The notes: generated by a model from the sequence alone, not told the origin. A stretch of DNA of 64,000 bases from Stenocarpella maydis (GCA_002270565.1 NQMI01000056.1:130168-194167); one strand, 5' to 3'. Positions 10,340 through 22,404 are shown, counted from the stretch's first letter. Numbers and translations are program-made.

Positions 10340-12620
10340 TCATCCACGTAAGATCTTCATTGCAGCCTCAAGGCTCTCCACCTCTCTCCTCAGCCGCTCT
10401 CTCTCCTGTTTTGTAACATGGTCTTCACCCGCAATCATCTCCAAGGCCTCGGCGTTGAGATCAAAGACCAGGTCTGTGCTGAAGACATGAAGCGGACTGT
10501 CTTTGCCGTTGAGCAGGAAGTGGTCAATGACCTGTTGGCATATGACGTCTACAAACCGCTTGACAGAAACCTTGTAGAAACTCTCCAGTATGTCATGGAG
10601 GGATGCGCGCACTTGTTCCGGGTTTGTCCTGGTGGTATCCAGTTTTGTGAGTGAGGTAAGTCTGACCACAAGTCCCGAGTAGTCCTTAGTACCGGTATAG
10701 AATGAGAGATCCATAAGAGATTCTTCAAGGCGCTTTCCTTGCACCTTCTGGAGCTCACCACTGAAGTATTGGTTGTATGTGCTGGGCTTTCCCTCGCGCT
10801 CAACCTCTAGAAGGAAGCTAGCATGACACATGCCACGTTTGTAAGACTCCTGAAGCTTCTCCAGAAGTAGGTTGTCCCATAGCTGGCCCATCACTTGCTT
10901 GTCGGCGCATGTATGGGTAAGCAACTCGATGATGAAATGGTGCACCAGCCTTATGGCATCACTGACGTGAGACATGACAAGATCCTCCCAGCGCCGCGAC
11001 TGTTCCTTAAAGATAGTTCCTAAAAGCGCGCCGTTGAACTGCAAAAGATCAGCAAGTGGCCATTGTGGAAAACTATTGCGGTACTTACAGTGCCCAACTC
11101 AGGACCGCGGCTCTTCTGATAAACGTCTTCAATATGTTTCATGATGGAGTCTTCCAATGGCTCTGGACACTGGAAACGATCCAAGCGGATGATATCCTCC
11201 AGTTCATGCCCTGGTTCGTTCGGTACGTCGAATCCGAGCTCTGGCAGCTGGGTTTGTGCCTTCTTGTCATCGTCTTCTTCCTCGTAGGAGTGGTTAAAAT
11301 GACGGGTGTGGCCTCTCTGAGAGAAGACCTCAGTGAAGGTCTCATTCAGCTTGATGATCCTGGTAATGAGTCTCATTTCCTCCCTGTCATTGAAGATTGG
11401 ATCCTCTGTGTAGTATCCATTAAGTGCATAGCCAGAAATCCGCTGAAAATTGGCAGCAAGCTTTCCGAGGTAGGCTCTCTGGGATTTCTCATTGCTCCTA
11501 GAAGCGCCCATGACCTCAGCCCTCTTGTTGCACTCGGAAAGTTTATTGATGACATCTGTTTGGATGAGAATCAGTGGTTGGAGAGTATGGAGTTGGGCGA
11601 GATCAACGCACCTTTCTTGAGTTTAGGGAACTCTTTCTTCGAAATATCTGTGAGGAGATTACTGAGAATCGACTTGAGGGACTGGGTTCCCAGTCTCCCT
11701 GACGATGCAACAGATGTCCAAGGCTCCTGGCAGAAGAAAGCTCTCTCATCTTCGTCTCTCTTCCGTAAGGATGAACCCTCATCATCGGCCCCACGGTTCC
11801 TCACGACACAGTAGCCCAGTTTCAGATCCTGGCGCTTTCCTCGGATGAGGTCCAGTATATTCAGCTGCGTCGCTCGTTCTGGCGCCAAGTCAGGCTTGGT
11901 CAACACTCCCATTGTCCTAGATCCGTCTGGGTCGGCGTCCCTGGCAAGCTTGAGAATCTCCTGGGTGGCGATGTCGACATTGCACGGGATAACCGCCAGT
12001 ATTATCGTCCTCTGATCTTTCATGTAGCGTTTAACCATGGAAGTGACCAGGGTGATGTCGTTGTCTGTTGTCACACCAGGAGTTGCGGTGCGAAAGATTC
12101 CAGGCACATCGATAACTGTGAGACCCGGTTGATCCGGACCATTGATCTCGATTTTCAAGATGTCTTCGCTGAAGGTGGCCAAGTCATCGTGATCTTCATC
12201 ATCGGCGGGTCCGGTCCCGGATCGGATTCCCATGGCGTGATTTGCATCTTCGAAGATGTCTGCAAGATCCTTCGCGTCCAACTTGTCGATAGAGCGATGG
12301 AATTTCCGCAGCCTTTGTTTCAAGATGTCGCTGGCATCGGGGCGCGGAATAATTGTGATGGATACACTGCGCACTATATCTCGCCGACAGGTGATCTGTG
12401 TGGCATATCTTGTGCAGAGACCAGTGGCCCGGGGGAACGAGAAACCAGTAAGGCTTTCGAGGACAGAGCTCTTGCCAGCAGATTGGTCTCCGACAACAAT
12501 TAGCTGAGGTAGAGAGACAATTGAGCCGACATTGAGTTCTCTGAGTTTGTCGATCTTGTCCAAGAGTGCCTGGTTCCCGAAGCCCTCGATTGCGCTCTCC
12601 GTTCCGGTCATGCTGCCCAT
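10340..12620 (-). CDS. dynamin-like GTPase (fungal Mx-type large GTPase)
   Basis: Dynamin-family GTPases assemble on membranes and use GTP hydrolysis to remodel them; the target of this fungal Mx-like group is mostly unknown. Three exons (12620..11612, 11555..11089, 11038..10340) give 724 residues. The introns are 11556-11611 (GTGCGT..CAG) and 11039-11088 (GTAAGT..CAG). Splicing is needed: without the first intron the frame stops shortly after KLKK. The G1 motif GDQSAGKSS lies near residues 44-52, followed by the dynamin signature LTGFSFPRATGLCTRYATQI. G3 is in TVIDVPGIFR and G4 is TKPD. The middle/stalk region follows, and the C-terminal 230 residues match the GTPase effector domain. No PH or Pro-rich domain is present. 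The start ATG at 12620 (MGSMTG) precedes the usual GFGNQALLDKIDKLRELNVG. The neighbour is a co-oriented HET gene 1.2 kb upstream. Confidence 0.92.
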
Positions 12621-13853
12621 TGTGATGGTGGCCTCCGGCCGACGGGAGGCCAAGTGAGAAGTGGGTGTTTGAAATAGTTGGTAGCAGGGATACTGGGGCA
12701 GGTAAATGGATGAGGATAGAGGCAAGAAATGGTGTTCAAGTAGGGGCAGAAGACGGTGGAGGTTACAGGATGGATCAACTGATGGTGGGGTTATCGTTCT
12801 GATTTTATAGACTCGAGACCGCATCGCTGCCCAAAGAATGAGTCACGCCTTGAGCATCAATTCGCATTGTCTGAAACATCGTCCCAACGGATTGATCCAT
12901 CTGTCTCAAAATGCCTTGCAGGAGGTAGCGTTTGCACCGATGGCTGAGGGGTTGTTGGTTGAGCCCAGGCAGAATTTGGTGGGCCTCACGCAGGGCTCCG
13001 TGTAATGCCATTGGCTCGTCGTGTTCGTCGTAGGCCCCATGCACTGCAGCTGCTCCAGCCCGTCATCTCGTGGGCAAACGCAGCTAGAATGGAAAAGGAG
13101 ACAAAGGGAGAGTGGCACAGAGGAAAAGCAGGAATTTCAAGAGAGATGAGACCGAGTCAAGGAACGACCACAGTTCAACCAATGGTATCTGGGTACTTGT
13201 GCAACCCTTTGTCAACTAAGGGGAAAGAAAATCGGATATCAGCAACTGCAACACGGATGGCACCCCAGAACATAACTTACACCGCAGCTGTGTCCAGCAG
13301 AGAAATATCACCCGCTGAGAGTCCTAACGGGTTGTTGGAAGCGGGTGTTCAATACAGGGTGTCAGGGCTTTACCTGATTTCTCGCAATACTAATGCACCA
13401 TCTCGTTCTGCAGGTGCGGATATCCGTTTCCGTGAAAAAAGACATCATACTTGCGGATCCACATAGGCAAAAGGCCGGATCTGATGATTCGACAGTGTTA
13501 TCGGAAGCCATGATAACGTACGCTGAGAATCTGGACAGGACGGCAGGTCGGCTAGATGCAGCTTCTGAAGACGCAGCTGGGACCTCCGAGTGCGGCCAAC
13601 TACTTCATTGGGCAGAGTGTTTATCTGTCCTGCCACGTCTACCCATCAACCCTTGCCGCAGCAGGCCTTTCAATTCCCATCATGCGAGCGGCATGCCCGA
13701 CGTTGGGTCACAAACATGTCGCGGCTTTGAAGATGCAGTAAACAAGCCGATGGGGTTCATCTGGATTAACGTACGAAAGAGACGCTCACAGTAAGACCAT
13801 TTTCACTGCGAACGGCTTAATGTCCCCGCCCTCGATAAGCCAGATGAGACGAG
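12621..13853. other. intergenic between dynamin-like and HET genes
   Basis: This probably contains the dynamin-like gene's promoter and the HET gene's 3' end. Two small minus-strand frames (12805-13044 and a Cys-containing one ending at 12906) were examined. Neither has a convincing ATG context or domain. Confidence 0.4.
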
Positions 13854-15713
13854 TTACGAGCTGGTTGAGCTCCCGTTTGCATCTTCACCCTCACAAGTGG
13901 CATCCTGGTTGCCGTCTTCCTCATCCTCTACAAAGTCTTCATCCTCGCGCTCACCATCAACGTCGCTATCATAAAAGAGCGGCCTCGGATGCGGAGAGTC
14001 CTCAGACCCGGAGAGCAAAGCAGCCCTGAGGTCTGCCCGGGGCTCGCCTGGCAGCTGCCCGCCTATCGAGACATGGAGGGACCCATCTGAGGTGTGGGCT
14101 CGCAGCTCCTCGCCCTCGTCCATCCAAGCTTCCAGGCGCCGATACTGGTGGACTTCCTCAGCGGTGACACCCCGGTTCCCGCGTTTCTGCAGTTCAGTAG
14201 GTTCCATGGTACGCCAGTAGATATCGTGCATCTCGTCCACGAACTGGACATTGCAGCGCCATACTTCTTTGCCGCCCAGCGTGCAAACAACACCGAAGAA
14301 AAGGTACAAGTCGCGGTCCTGAGGCGACTTGAAGCATATCCGCAACAACGCAGATGTTAGAAGGGCGCTCCCGCCGTCGAAAGCTGGTAGTCTCAGGATG
14401 GCCGTGTTGGCATCAAACACCCCTGAGGGGTGACTTTCTATATCGTATCCCATCGAGCTCAGTGGCATTCCATTTCGCCCAGGGTAGAGCAGCTGCCGCG
14501 CAGTGGGGTGCACAAAGAGCATGACACCATGCTTGAACCGACATGTGGGAACAGGCAGACACGGTCCATCCACGTCGATGTGAGGAACGTGCCTGGACCG
14601 GATCACCAGGTTATGGCCCTCACGCCTGTCCGTCGCTTCTGAGGAGAGCAATATGGGTGATTCGAAGAACCTAGACCGGTGCAGTATGTTTGTTGCTGTC
14701 CGCCTTTGTGTAGCGCGTTGCATGGCGATGCAAGCCCGTGTATCTCGGCTTCCACTTGATAGCCCCGCGTCCAGGACGACAAATATTTGTGTCAAGGTGT
14801 ATATGAGTGGCAAGTGGATCGAAAGTCCGAGGTTTGTCATCGGATACGGCACAGGGTTCTCCCAGGCGTCCACGGGGACGAAGTCTCCCGAATTTGCGAA
14901 CGCTAGTGGCGAAGGGGCCAACATGCTTGTCCAGTCTTCTGGCACGCCTGACCTCTTATCTCGAGTCCAGCAGAAGATTGTGTGGTCGTTGGATGTCTTT
15001 ATGATCTCTTCCTGTAACCTGATGAAGGCTTTGGTTCCCTCTCCGTAGAGAAGAGGCATGTTGACATCGAATATGCCAAGGAGACAATAGGCCATGTCTT
15101 CAACACGTGTTGTCACACGTCTTGCCGCCCATGACATCTTCTTGGCAAGGCTGATCTGGTGCAGGGCCTCCCTGCCCGTCAGGATGGACCTAGGCACTCC
15201 AGTGATACCGGATATGGTGCTGAGTAGAAATCTGTCTGATCCGTGGCCAATCTTTTTCCAAGACCGGGAATAGAATACGAGCCGCCGTGGCGAAATTAGC
15301 TCTTGGAGGGTCCATCCACGGGTGAACCACCGACTCTCGCGAAATTGGCGAAGTGAGTCTCGCTCTGAGGGCTCGACATCTGGCACGTCTGATAGGTAGG
15401 CATAGCAAACGCTCGCTTCTTTGTACCATGCGTACATGGAGTTGATGGCTTCGGATAGTTCCGCCGAGCTCGATTTGTCGATGCAGTTTGTATCGATCCA
15501 TATCCAAGCCACATCATCTGCGAGTGCTGTCTTGCACGCTCCTTGTATCTTCTGGAAACCGAATTTGGTGGTCCATACCGGGTTCAGGTCAAGGAAATCC
15601 CGGTAGCTAACCTCCTCGCCATCTATCCAGGTGTGGCTTAACACGGCATATTTCACCGCCGCTGGTCCATGAAATTCTCGAAATTCCAAAGTACTGGTAT
15701 TAAGCAGCCGCAT
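13854..15713 (-). CDS. HET-domain protein (HET-E/HET-D-like N-terminal type)
   Basis: HET-domain proteins (PF06985) mediate or resemble mediators of heterokaryon incompatibility, a cell-death response after fusion of unlike strains. This is a single uninterrupted frame of 619 residues from an ATG at 15713. The N-terminus MRLLNTSTLEFREF and the three HET blocks are clear: YAVLSHTWIDGEEVSYRDF (about residues 22-40), VAWIWIDTNCIDKSSSAELSEAINSMYAWY (about 68-97) and SRWFTRGWTLQELISPRRLVFY (about 127-150). The standard continuation follows: WAARRVTTRVEDMAYCLLGIFDVNMPLLYGEG. The C-terminal half has no NACHT, WD40 or ankyrin repeats. It ends in an acidic, Ser-containing tail. No signal peptide or membrane helix is seen. 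Which allele or partner it answers to cannot be inferred. It is co-oriented with the dynamin-like gene. Confidence 0.93.
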   Translation of the reverse strand: MRLLNTSTLEFREFHGPAAVKYAVLSHTWIDGEEVSYRDFLDLNPVWTTKFGFQKIQGACKTALADDVAWIWIDTNCIDKSSSAELSEAINSMYAWYKEASVCYAYLSDVPDVEPSERDSLRQFRESRWFTRGWTLQELISPRRLVFYSRSWKKIGHGSDRFLLSTISGITGVPRSILTGREALHQISLAKKMSWAARRVTTRVEDMAYCLLGIFDVNMPLLYGEGTKAFIRLQEEIIKTSNDHTIFCWTRDKRSGVPEDWTSMLAPSPLAFANSGDFVPVDAWENPVPYPMTNLGLSIHLPLIYTLTQIFVVLDAGLSSGSRDTRACIAMQRATQRRTATNILHRSRFFESPILLSSEATDRREGHNLVIRSRHVPHIDVDGPCLPVPTCRFKHGVMLFVHPTARQLLYPGRNGMPLSSMGYDIESHPSGVFDANTAILRLPAFDGGSALLTSALLRICFKSPQDRDLYLFFGVVCTLGGKEVWRCNVQFVDEMHDIYWRTMEPTELQKRGNRGVTAEEVHQYRRLEAWMDEGEELRAHTSDGSLHVSIGGQLPGEPRADLRAALLSGSEDSPHPRPLFYDSDVDGEREDEDFVEDEEDGNQDATCEGEDANGSSTSS

Positions 15714-18534
15714 TGCGCCCGGATGAGTTGCTGCTCTGCGAGACCAGCTTGGTTGCTGGAATCATCACGAAGATGCAGATGCGGAGTTGTCCCCCCTGAA
15801 ACGCTAGTTCACCTGCAGTGTAACATGGCTCAGCCGCAGGGGGCTCTTTAGCTACTGTGAGTGTCGCTAATTCTGGTTAGAGGAAATCCTCCTGCTTATA
15901 TTGGTAGGCCGCCAGCATGACAGACATGCCCAGGCAGCTGGCCGTCCAGGTTGACAGCGGCTCTCCCAATGTTCCCAACTATCCCCATTAGCAGCCGCCA
16001 CAAGCCCGAGAAGCTATCTAAGAAATACATGATTACTGACGCCTTTTGTGTGCGTTGACCCGGAATCTGCAGTGTTGTGTAGTCTTCCCCATCCCGCCAT
16101 ACAACTTTCAATGTTCGGCCAATGAAGGGATGGCTGTCCGATTCAGGTTTATGTGTCACCCAAGAGGTGCAAGCTGTTCTGGGGTTTTCGCCCTGCGGCC
16201 CCAGAACGGACCCCCCCCTTCTTTTTGCAACCTCCAGTTTGGGAATTTCTATGCGGTGCTCTTACTTTGCATTGTTGTGCGGACTCCGATCAGAAACTGA
16301 CACGTCTCTCAATATCGCGGTACCAAGAAGCCTGGCGTTGGCAATGCAGTGAACTCGCAGTATCTTTGCCCTCCGAGGACTGCATGGCCCTCTCATGTAT
16401 ATGATGAAGGTAGCCCCTATTATGGGGCATGCACGTCCTTATATGAGCCCCGCGAGTCTGATATCGGAGCGTTATGGTCTTGGTATGATCTTCGACGAGG
16501 CTCAGGAGCAACTTGATGCCGGATGTGATGCGTGGATACCCCAGCTGCTTGGCTGAACCTACTTACACGCGCATATCGCGGCAAATGGGGCTCCGGGGCC
16601 GCCCGCTAGCCGTTGACCGGTACGCCCGGACCCCGTTGACGTCGAACCGTGAAATGCACGTAATTTCGTCAATATGGGGGGCCAAGCCCCATCTGAGCAT
16701 TGACAATGACGCGAACACGCGTCTATGCCCTATATACAGAATTGGTGTTTTGGAGCACAATGGTCGACCAGATACCCACGAGTCATCACTTGCCCTACCT
16801 GTAATTAAGGGCGGTCTTCTATACTGAGGCGAGAAGCGTAGAATAGAAAGCACTCTAGTGTAGAATTCCGTTTCACGCCCGCTCGTAGTGCGGCTGATAG
16901 CGACTGACACAGCCACTTTCTCTGCCGGTACCATATTTGTAACCAGACCGCGACTTGGCTCGGAAACCCGTTGGCACTAGCACCAAGTTTCGGTGAATCA
17001 GCCCATGCCGAGAACGACTGGAAGATAATGATGTTTTTCTAATGGTGGTCGGCAACCACGTGGTAGCCGGGGCGGTCAACCGGCAGGTATGGTGAGGCAG
17101 AGTATGGGAGCCGCTGCCAGCCCAGGAAACAGATAAGACCATTTTCAATATAGGCGCCCAAACGGCGGTGTGTCAAAAGCAGCAGGGTCTTGAGTTCCTT
17201 TGGTGGTTTTTTTTTTGGGGGGGGGGGGACAGTGGGATCTGAGCGGATGGCGTGCCTTGACGTCCCAACGGTTGCTTTGATCTGCACCGCTGGGGCCAAA
17301 AAAGTGCACTTTATCTGCTGGGGGTTTTGCCAGCCGGACTGCTGTCGAGCAAATGAGCAGACTATACAAGCATGCTAAATGTTCACGTAGGGGGGTATGT
17401 CGTACGGAAGATCAAACCGCCCATAGAAAATCGAAGCGGTGACAGACTCTTGGTCTCCTTGGAAAGAGACCCGTCATATTTATTGTAAACAACGTGAACA
17501 ATTCAGTTTCCGGCCTCGAGTAGAGCTCCCAGCAGACGCATGAAACCCCACAGTACGAGATGGCCCAAAATCAGGCTGTGGCTGACCAGGATGCCCTTCA
17601 TCCTCTCCGTGCACACGTGCGCGGGCTGACCAACTGGATGTCCCTTGAGCGAGTTTTCCCCAGATCATAACGAGGGATCTTGCGCATGATCAAGGCCCTG
17701 AGCCTGTCCATAAGCAAAGGTCCCTGGATTAACTCCACACGTGGCTCTTGCTGCGGATCTTCAGCATGTGCCGGGCGTTGCGGGGAGGTATTACATGCAT
17801 ACGGGACCTGGCAGCCGCCAGGTCCCCAAACCAACATCAGGGGCCATGCCACAGATCACCGAGTCCCCGGCAGGCCTTACCTCGACAAGTATGTCCGAGC
17901 TTGGGAGATCCATAGAGTTGTGCGGCCCTTGGGCGGTGCGAAACGAGGCGAGACGAGGGGGCAGAGGCAGATTTCGGCTAACATCGCCTCCACCCTGCTC
18001 AGTGCATGCCCAGGGCATTCTCGAGGTCGCAACCGCGACAAAACAGCGGTCGGGTGAGCTTTTCGACGCGTTTTGTTCCTGATGTTTCACGCCCGGTAGT
18101 AGCTACTAGAGGGCTCGCTGCGGCTGTAAATCCGCGTCGGCGATCTTTAGACAGGGTGGGAGAGCGGAACATCGGACTTTGACCCCCCAGCCGTTGCCAC
18201 GTCGACGTGCCCCAGGTGAGTATCCCACCCATGTCGACTTATTCGACCTTTTCCCTAATCTGTGATTCTGGTTGCCTTATTATTTCTGCCTTGCCCTTCT
18301 CCAAAAGTGCGGTTGATCTGGTGGCAGGCTGTTCGAGCACGCGGCATTCTGCATCAAGACCATAAAAGGGTATGGAACTCTCCTGCCCGGACTGCATCCT
18401 CCTCAACTCGTTTCTCCAACCACCCGACTACTGTGGTCACAGGATATCTCGAGTGATTCGAAATACAAGCCACAGTCAGCACCAATACCAAGAAATTTTG
18501 ACACAGGTTGGATTCTGATACTTGTCATACCATA
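15714..18534. other. 2.8-kb intergenic region, no gene seen
   Basis: No frame shows a recognised domain or believable exon chain. A homopolymer junction of 10 T followed by 12 G lies at 17207-17228, a likely site of length variation. The right end is the promoter of the gene starting at 18535. Confidence 0.4.
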
Positions 18535-19391
18535 ATGCCGCGCGAAGAAGATTCTGTGGCGCCTGGCCCCCAAGCTAATGGTAGCACAACCCTCGCACAC
18601 AGGTATTTATGCACACCTTCGCATCGCCCTGGGAATCCATCCCAGGATGTGGCTGACTGGTCTTCTGTAGGACCCGCGCACATAATGTTCCTGCTGAGAC
18701 CCCTTCAGTCGACGTCGAAGCTGTAAAGAGCGAAATCCAAAGGCTTCGCGGACATGCCCTCCAAGCCAGGCTGACTGCTCAGCGTAGCATGGAGGTAGAC
18801 CAACACGTGTCCTGGAAGGGAGGCGAAACGGGGACTTTCGAATTTGGGCGCGTCCCAGGGCCATTTCTAGCCTCTCTGTCCGAGACTGCTCCGCTGTCGA
18901 GGTATCGATTTCCCTTCCACTGCGGCCCGTAAAAGGCTCCCGAGTACAGGCCTGCTGACACGGCAGCCTCTCTGTGCAGAGATACAACTGGAAACCGTAA
19001 CGCCCAAATGAACTCGCCTGACGAGGCCTCGAATGGGATCCAAAACTCCCCGGACGGAGCCCATGACGTCCTAGACAGCCTCTGCAGCGCGGAGGGCGGA
19101 TCCAACATCGCGTCGCACGGATCCAACGACACTCCAGGCAGAGTCGGTGACGCCTCGCGCAACTTGAACAGAGTGCCCAACGGGTCCAGATTCATGGCGG
19201 ACGGATTTGACAACGAGGCCATGGCTTTGCTCGAGGTCTCGTTGATGCAAGGCGGTCCCGACATCGACGGCAACGTCCCTGAACTGGAGCTCCCTCCAAC
19301 TCATCCTTCTCAGGACACGGATGCATTGGTCACGAGCCTGCCTGCTCCCCGAAACTCAGACCCGGTCAATATTGGCGACGAAATGAGTTAA
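18535..19391 (+). CDS. hypothetical protein, three exons (possibly longer)
   Basis: I do not recognise this protein. Exons 18535-18602, 18671-18928 and 18980-19391 join in frame to give 245 residues. Intron 18603-18670 has donor GTATTT, a GGCTGACTGG branch-like site and acceptor TAG. Intron 18929-18979 has donor GTAAAA, a GCTGAC branch-like site and acceptor CAG. The product begins MPREEDSVAPGPQANG. It has a charged, possibly helical stretch (VKSEIQRLRGHALQARL) near residue 38 and is then rich in Asp, Asn, Ser, Pro and Gly, so it is probably largely disordered. No signal peptide or membrane helix is visible. An alternative donor (GTTAAG at 19387) and an acceptor ending at 19560 would skip the stop and continue in frame to 19721, giving about 297 residues. 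Coding-like sequence in shifted frames continues beyond that. Existence as a gene is supported mainly by splice and frame agreement. Confidence 0.5.
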
Positions 19392-19560
19392 GTAAGACGG
19401 TGCTTGCGTTGGTGGGTTTAGAGAACTTAGGGGCTGGCGAGCCGGGCAGAGCATGTGTCTTGGAGCGTCGAGAGGCCAGGGCAAGGGGCTGGACCGCACG
19501 GTTAGAATGGCACTGGTATGACCAAATGGTAAAATGATCCAAAGAGAACACTTATTGCAG

Positions 19561-20160
19561 CACTAAAAGACGGGGAACCAACTGAGACAGTACCTACCGC
19601 TGATGCAAATCCTGCAGTGATCTCTGATGCGCCTAAACAACGCACACCCATATTCTGGGCTTCAATATGCTTGTGCCCGGTTGATCCGAGGCCATCAACG
19701 CCGGTGGCCTGGGCTTGCTGACGTCACGCATGGTCCTCCTACACGCTCTAGACATCCAAGACCTGAGGGCCACCTCTGTTGTCAAAGGCGCCAGCATAGA
19801 GCTCGAGCAACGTCGGTGGCTGGATCATAGCTTCTGATAGTTCTGAATCCTGTCCACGCCAACGTCCAACAGAAATGGCTAGAGGACAACGGGATGGAAC
19901 CCTGGTCCCCGATTGGGTACCAGTTCGTCCCAAGGTGAACTCGAGACTCACGAGGGCCATGTCTTCCCCGAGTATTCCCCTGCTTTTGGCGGGGATGTCA
20001 TCCCGTTGCTTCTTCTCCGGTGGGCGCCCCCGGCGCTACTGCAGCAACCTCGGAGGCCCCAATGGCACCGGCTCTGCGGGGATCCCGCTCTCCTCTTACT
20101 CCGTACAGGAAATCTCAAGCTGCCGTGGGTGGGTGCGCATATATGTGCAGTGAATAGCAC
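19561..20160 (+). pseudogene. coding-like stretches in changing frames, possible decayed 3' part of the preceding gene
   Basis: Four successive stretches read like protein, each in a different frame and too close together to be separated by introns. The first runs from 19561 (KDGEPTETVPTADANP and onward). The second begins near 19688 (EAINAGGLGLLTSRMVLLHA, then a Leu/Glu-rich run). The third begins near 19840 (VHANVQQKWLEDNGMEPWSP and GYQFVPR). The fourth begins near 19930 (ETHEGHVFPEYSPAFGGDV). The first follows a good acceptor (TTATTGCAG) and continues in frame from the upstream gene if the alternative donor is used. Either the gene has suffered several small indels, or the assembly has errors here, or the resemblance to coding sequence is chance. 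No family is recognised. Confidence 0.3.
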
Positions 20161-21434
20161 CTCTGGCTCGTCGCAGCTGCAGGCATGTGGTACGGGGGCA
20201 TCACCCCAGACCCACCCCGAGCAGCCGCCCGCTGGGTGGCACTCGGCCATTCGTTACCACTGTGGCCGGAACATGGGTCTCGTCGCGTGGCACCTACTAG
20301 TGTACCCGACTATGGATCCGCCAACTCAGATCCGACCTCACTCGTCCGCCCTTGATGCCGTACTACACCACTGTGCCAGTTGTGCAGAGCACTCGTGGGC
20401 GTCCGGGTTTGGGTCTGACGACCGGGAGGAGGCTGTGAGGGGGGGTGCTCACCGTGCCAAGGAGACGCGCACGAACGACCTTCCAGAAGGATGCTACCGC
20501 AGAGGACCGCGGCATTTATTAGTCCGTGGCGGATGAACTGCTTGGGTATCAAGCGCGAACCATGTCAGGCAGACCCAGAGAGCAGCTGAGCAAACCCTGT
20601 TCAGATCGGACCAGTCGGGATTCCTGAAACCACTCTGGCCCTCAGTCTATTCATGGGCAGAGCCTGGACCAGGCCGAAACCGAGTTGCAATCTTGACGAC
20701 CCTACGCCCAAACATGGAGATGGCCTGGCCCTACACTCGTGCAGGCTCGACCTGGCGGCTGGTCTGCTCGTCGACCAGCGGGCCTCTGGTGGAGAATCAC
20801 TCATTATAGTGTAGTGTACATACACCTGGCACGTAGCCGTGCCTGGACTGTCAGGGAGGGAAGCATCCGATGTGACCTCCACAACCTTCCCGGGCCATGG
20901 CAGAGAGACTATTGACAAAATCAGATCACCGGATCAGCTGAACGAGTGGGGCCGGACTGCTGTCACATACTCCCAAGATTTGCATTACACATGGTCCATC
21001 CTCTCTGGCATCTCCCCTGAACAATTTTAAGCCTCACCCAATGGCAACCCGGCATATCCTGGGTACGTTGCCCGAAATGGCAGGCGAACTGCTGTGCCTA
21101 TGCACGCCTAGGGGCCATGCCTAGCTGCGCCCCAGACGAGGGAATGTGGCATATGCCGCCTGTGGAGGAGATTATCCATAGGATAGTTCCACCTAGCATC
21201 TCAGCCATATGCATTCCGAATCTAACGCATGGCGGACCAGCCCTGGAGGGACGCCACAGAACTCGGGAACATAAAAGGGCCTCAACTTCCCTCAGAGGTC
21301 CAGCTCACGGCTCTCCGGCCCTCACCACAGCCAAGCACAGCACTCTCAGCAAGCGTCCGGCTCTCTGGTGCCCGAGTATCCGCCGCGAGGACCACGTTTG
21401 CTCCCCGCCTCGTTCCCCCGGGACCAATATCAAC
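20161..21434. other. intergenic, cutinase upstream region
   Basis: A frame of 207 codons (19913-20536, +) crosses the left border but has a Trp/Arg/Pro-rich composition and no domain, so it is not called. The 200 bases before 21435 contain CATAAAAGGG at about 21269, a plausible TATA-like element for the cutinase gene. Confidence 0.35.
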
Positions 21435-22404
21435 ATGAGGGCCTCAGCACTCCTTGCAGCCGTCGCCTCGGCCAGACTCGCCGTCTCGGCCGCCATCCCG
21501 GCCCAGGGTGTCCCCATCACCGAGCTCGACAAGTACCCGGGCCTGCTCTCCTCGCCCACGGCCCCTGCCGACGTGAGGCTCGCCGCGACCGCCTACGCGG
21601 GGACAGCCAACGAGCTGACTGACGGCACGCCCTGCCGTGCCGTTACTCTTATCTGTGCGTAACAAGCCCTAGAAGACGCCGTCACCTCCCGCATCGCCAC
21701 ATGGTACCTAACAATACCGCAGATGCCCGAGGAACGACCCAGAGCGGCAACATCGGCCTCGCCGGCGATGTCGGCCCCCTGATGATGAACAACCTGTCGT
21801 CCATCATCGGCGCGAGCAACCTCGCCGTCCAGGGCGTGACCTACTCCGCCGACATCTTCGGCTTCCTGGCTGGCGGCGATGCGAAGGGGAGCCAGCTCAT
21901 GGCGAACCTGACCACCAGGGTGAGTCCCGGCATTAGCAGCCACCCCCCCCCCATCCCCACCCAGCGGGATAGAGAACGTACACACATGCATGGGGTTCGC
22001 TGACACGCAACGGCTGGGCAGGCAAGCACACAGTGCCCCAACACCAAGATCGTGCTGTCGGGCTACAGCCAGGGGGGCCAGCTGGTCCACAACGCCGCGA
22101 ACCTCCTCAAGTCAAACAAGGCTGTTGTCGACAAGATCGCCGCTGGTAAGTCTCGTCCAAGGGCCCATCATCCTCCTCCTCGCGCCAGGCTTCTTTGGCC
22201 GCTAATCACAGAATACCTATAGTCCTGATCTTCGGCGACCCGGACGACGGCGACCCAGTTGGGTCCGTCCCCAGCTCCAAGGTCAAGATCATATGCCATC
22301 AAGGGGATAATATCTGCGCGGGTGGGATTCTCGTCCTCCCGCCGCACACAAACTACCAGATCGACGCGAATGCCGGGGCGCAGTTCATAGCTTCAATGGT
22401 CTAG
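21435..22404 (+). CDS. cutinase-family serine esterase, secreted
   Basis: Cutinases hydrolyse ester bonds of plant cutin or related polyesters outside the cell. Four exons (21435-21654, 21723-21919, 22022-22145, 22223-22404) give 240 residues. Introns start GTGCGT, GTGAGT and GTAAGT and end AG. The first intron was placed so that the oxyanion motif reads LIYARGTTQSGNIG. Residues 1-19 form a signal peptide (MRASALLAAVASARLAVSA). The nucleophile is in GYSQGGQ. The acid is in CHQGDNIC and the histidine in LPPHTNYQ, so the catalytic triad looks intact. Cysteines flanking the fold (TPCRAV and the CPNTK/CHQGDNIC cysteines) suit the usual disulfides. Length matches the family (about 200-240). The neighbouring laccase lies tail to tail 304 bases away. 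Substrate cannot be told from sequence; acetylxylan esterases share the fold but the motifs fit cutinase better. Confidence 0.93.

Noticed and set aside
11556..11611. Apparent frameshift in the dynamin-like gene near KLKK
   Set aside because: A 56-nt intron with GTGCGT donor, a CTGAT branch-like site and AAACAG acceptor restores the frame exactly.
12906..13118. Cys-containing minus-strand frame that might be a small secreted protein
   Set aside because: It does not begin with ATG (the first codon is GTG). The first real ATG leaves about 44 residues and no signal peptide.
19913..20536. 207-codon plus-strand frame as an independent gene
   Set aside because: Only its first part looks protein-like and that part joins better, with frameshifts, to the upstream gene; the rest has no motif.
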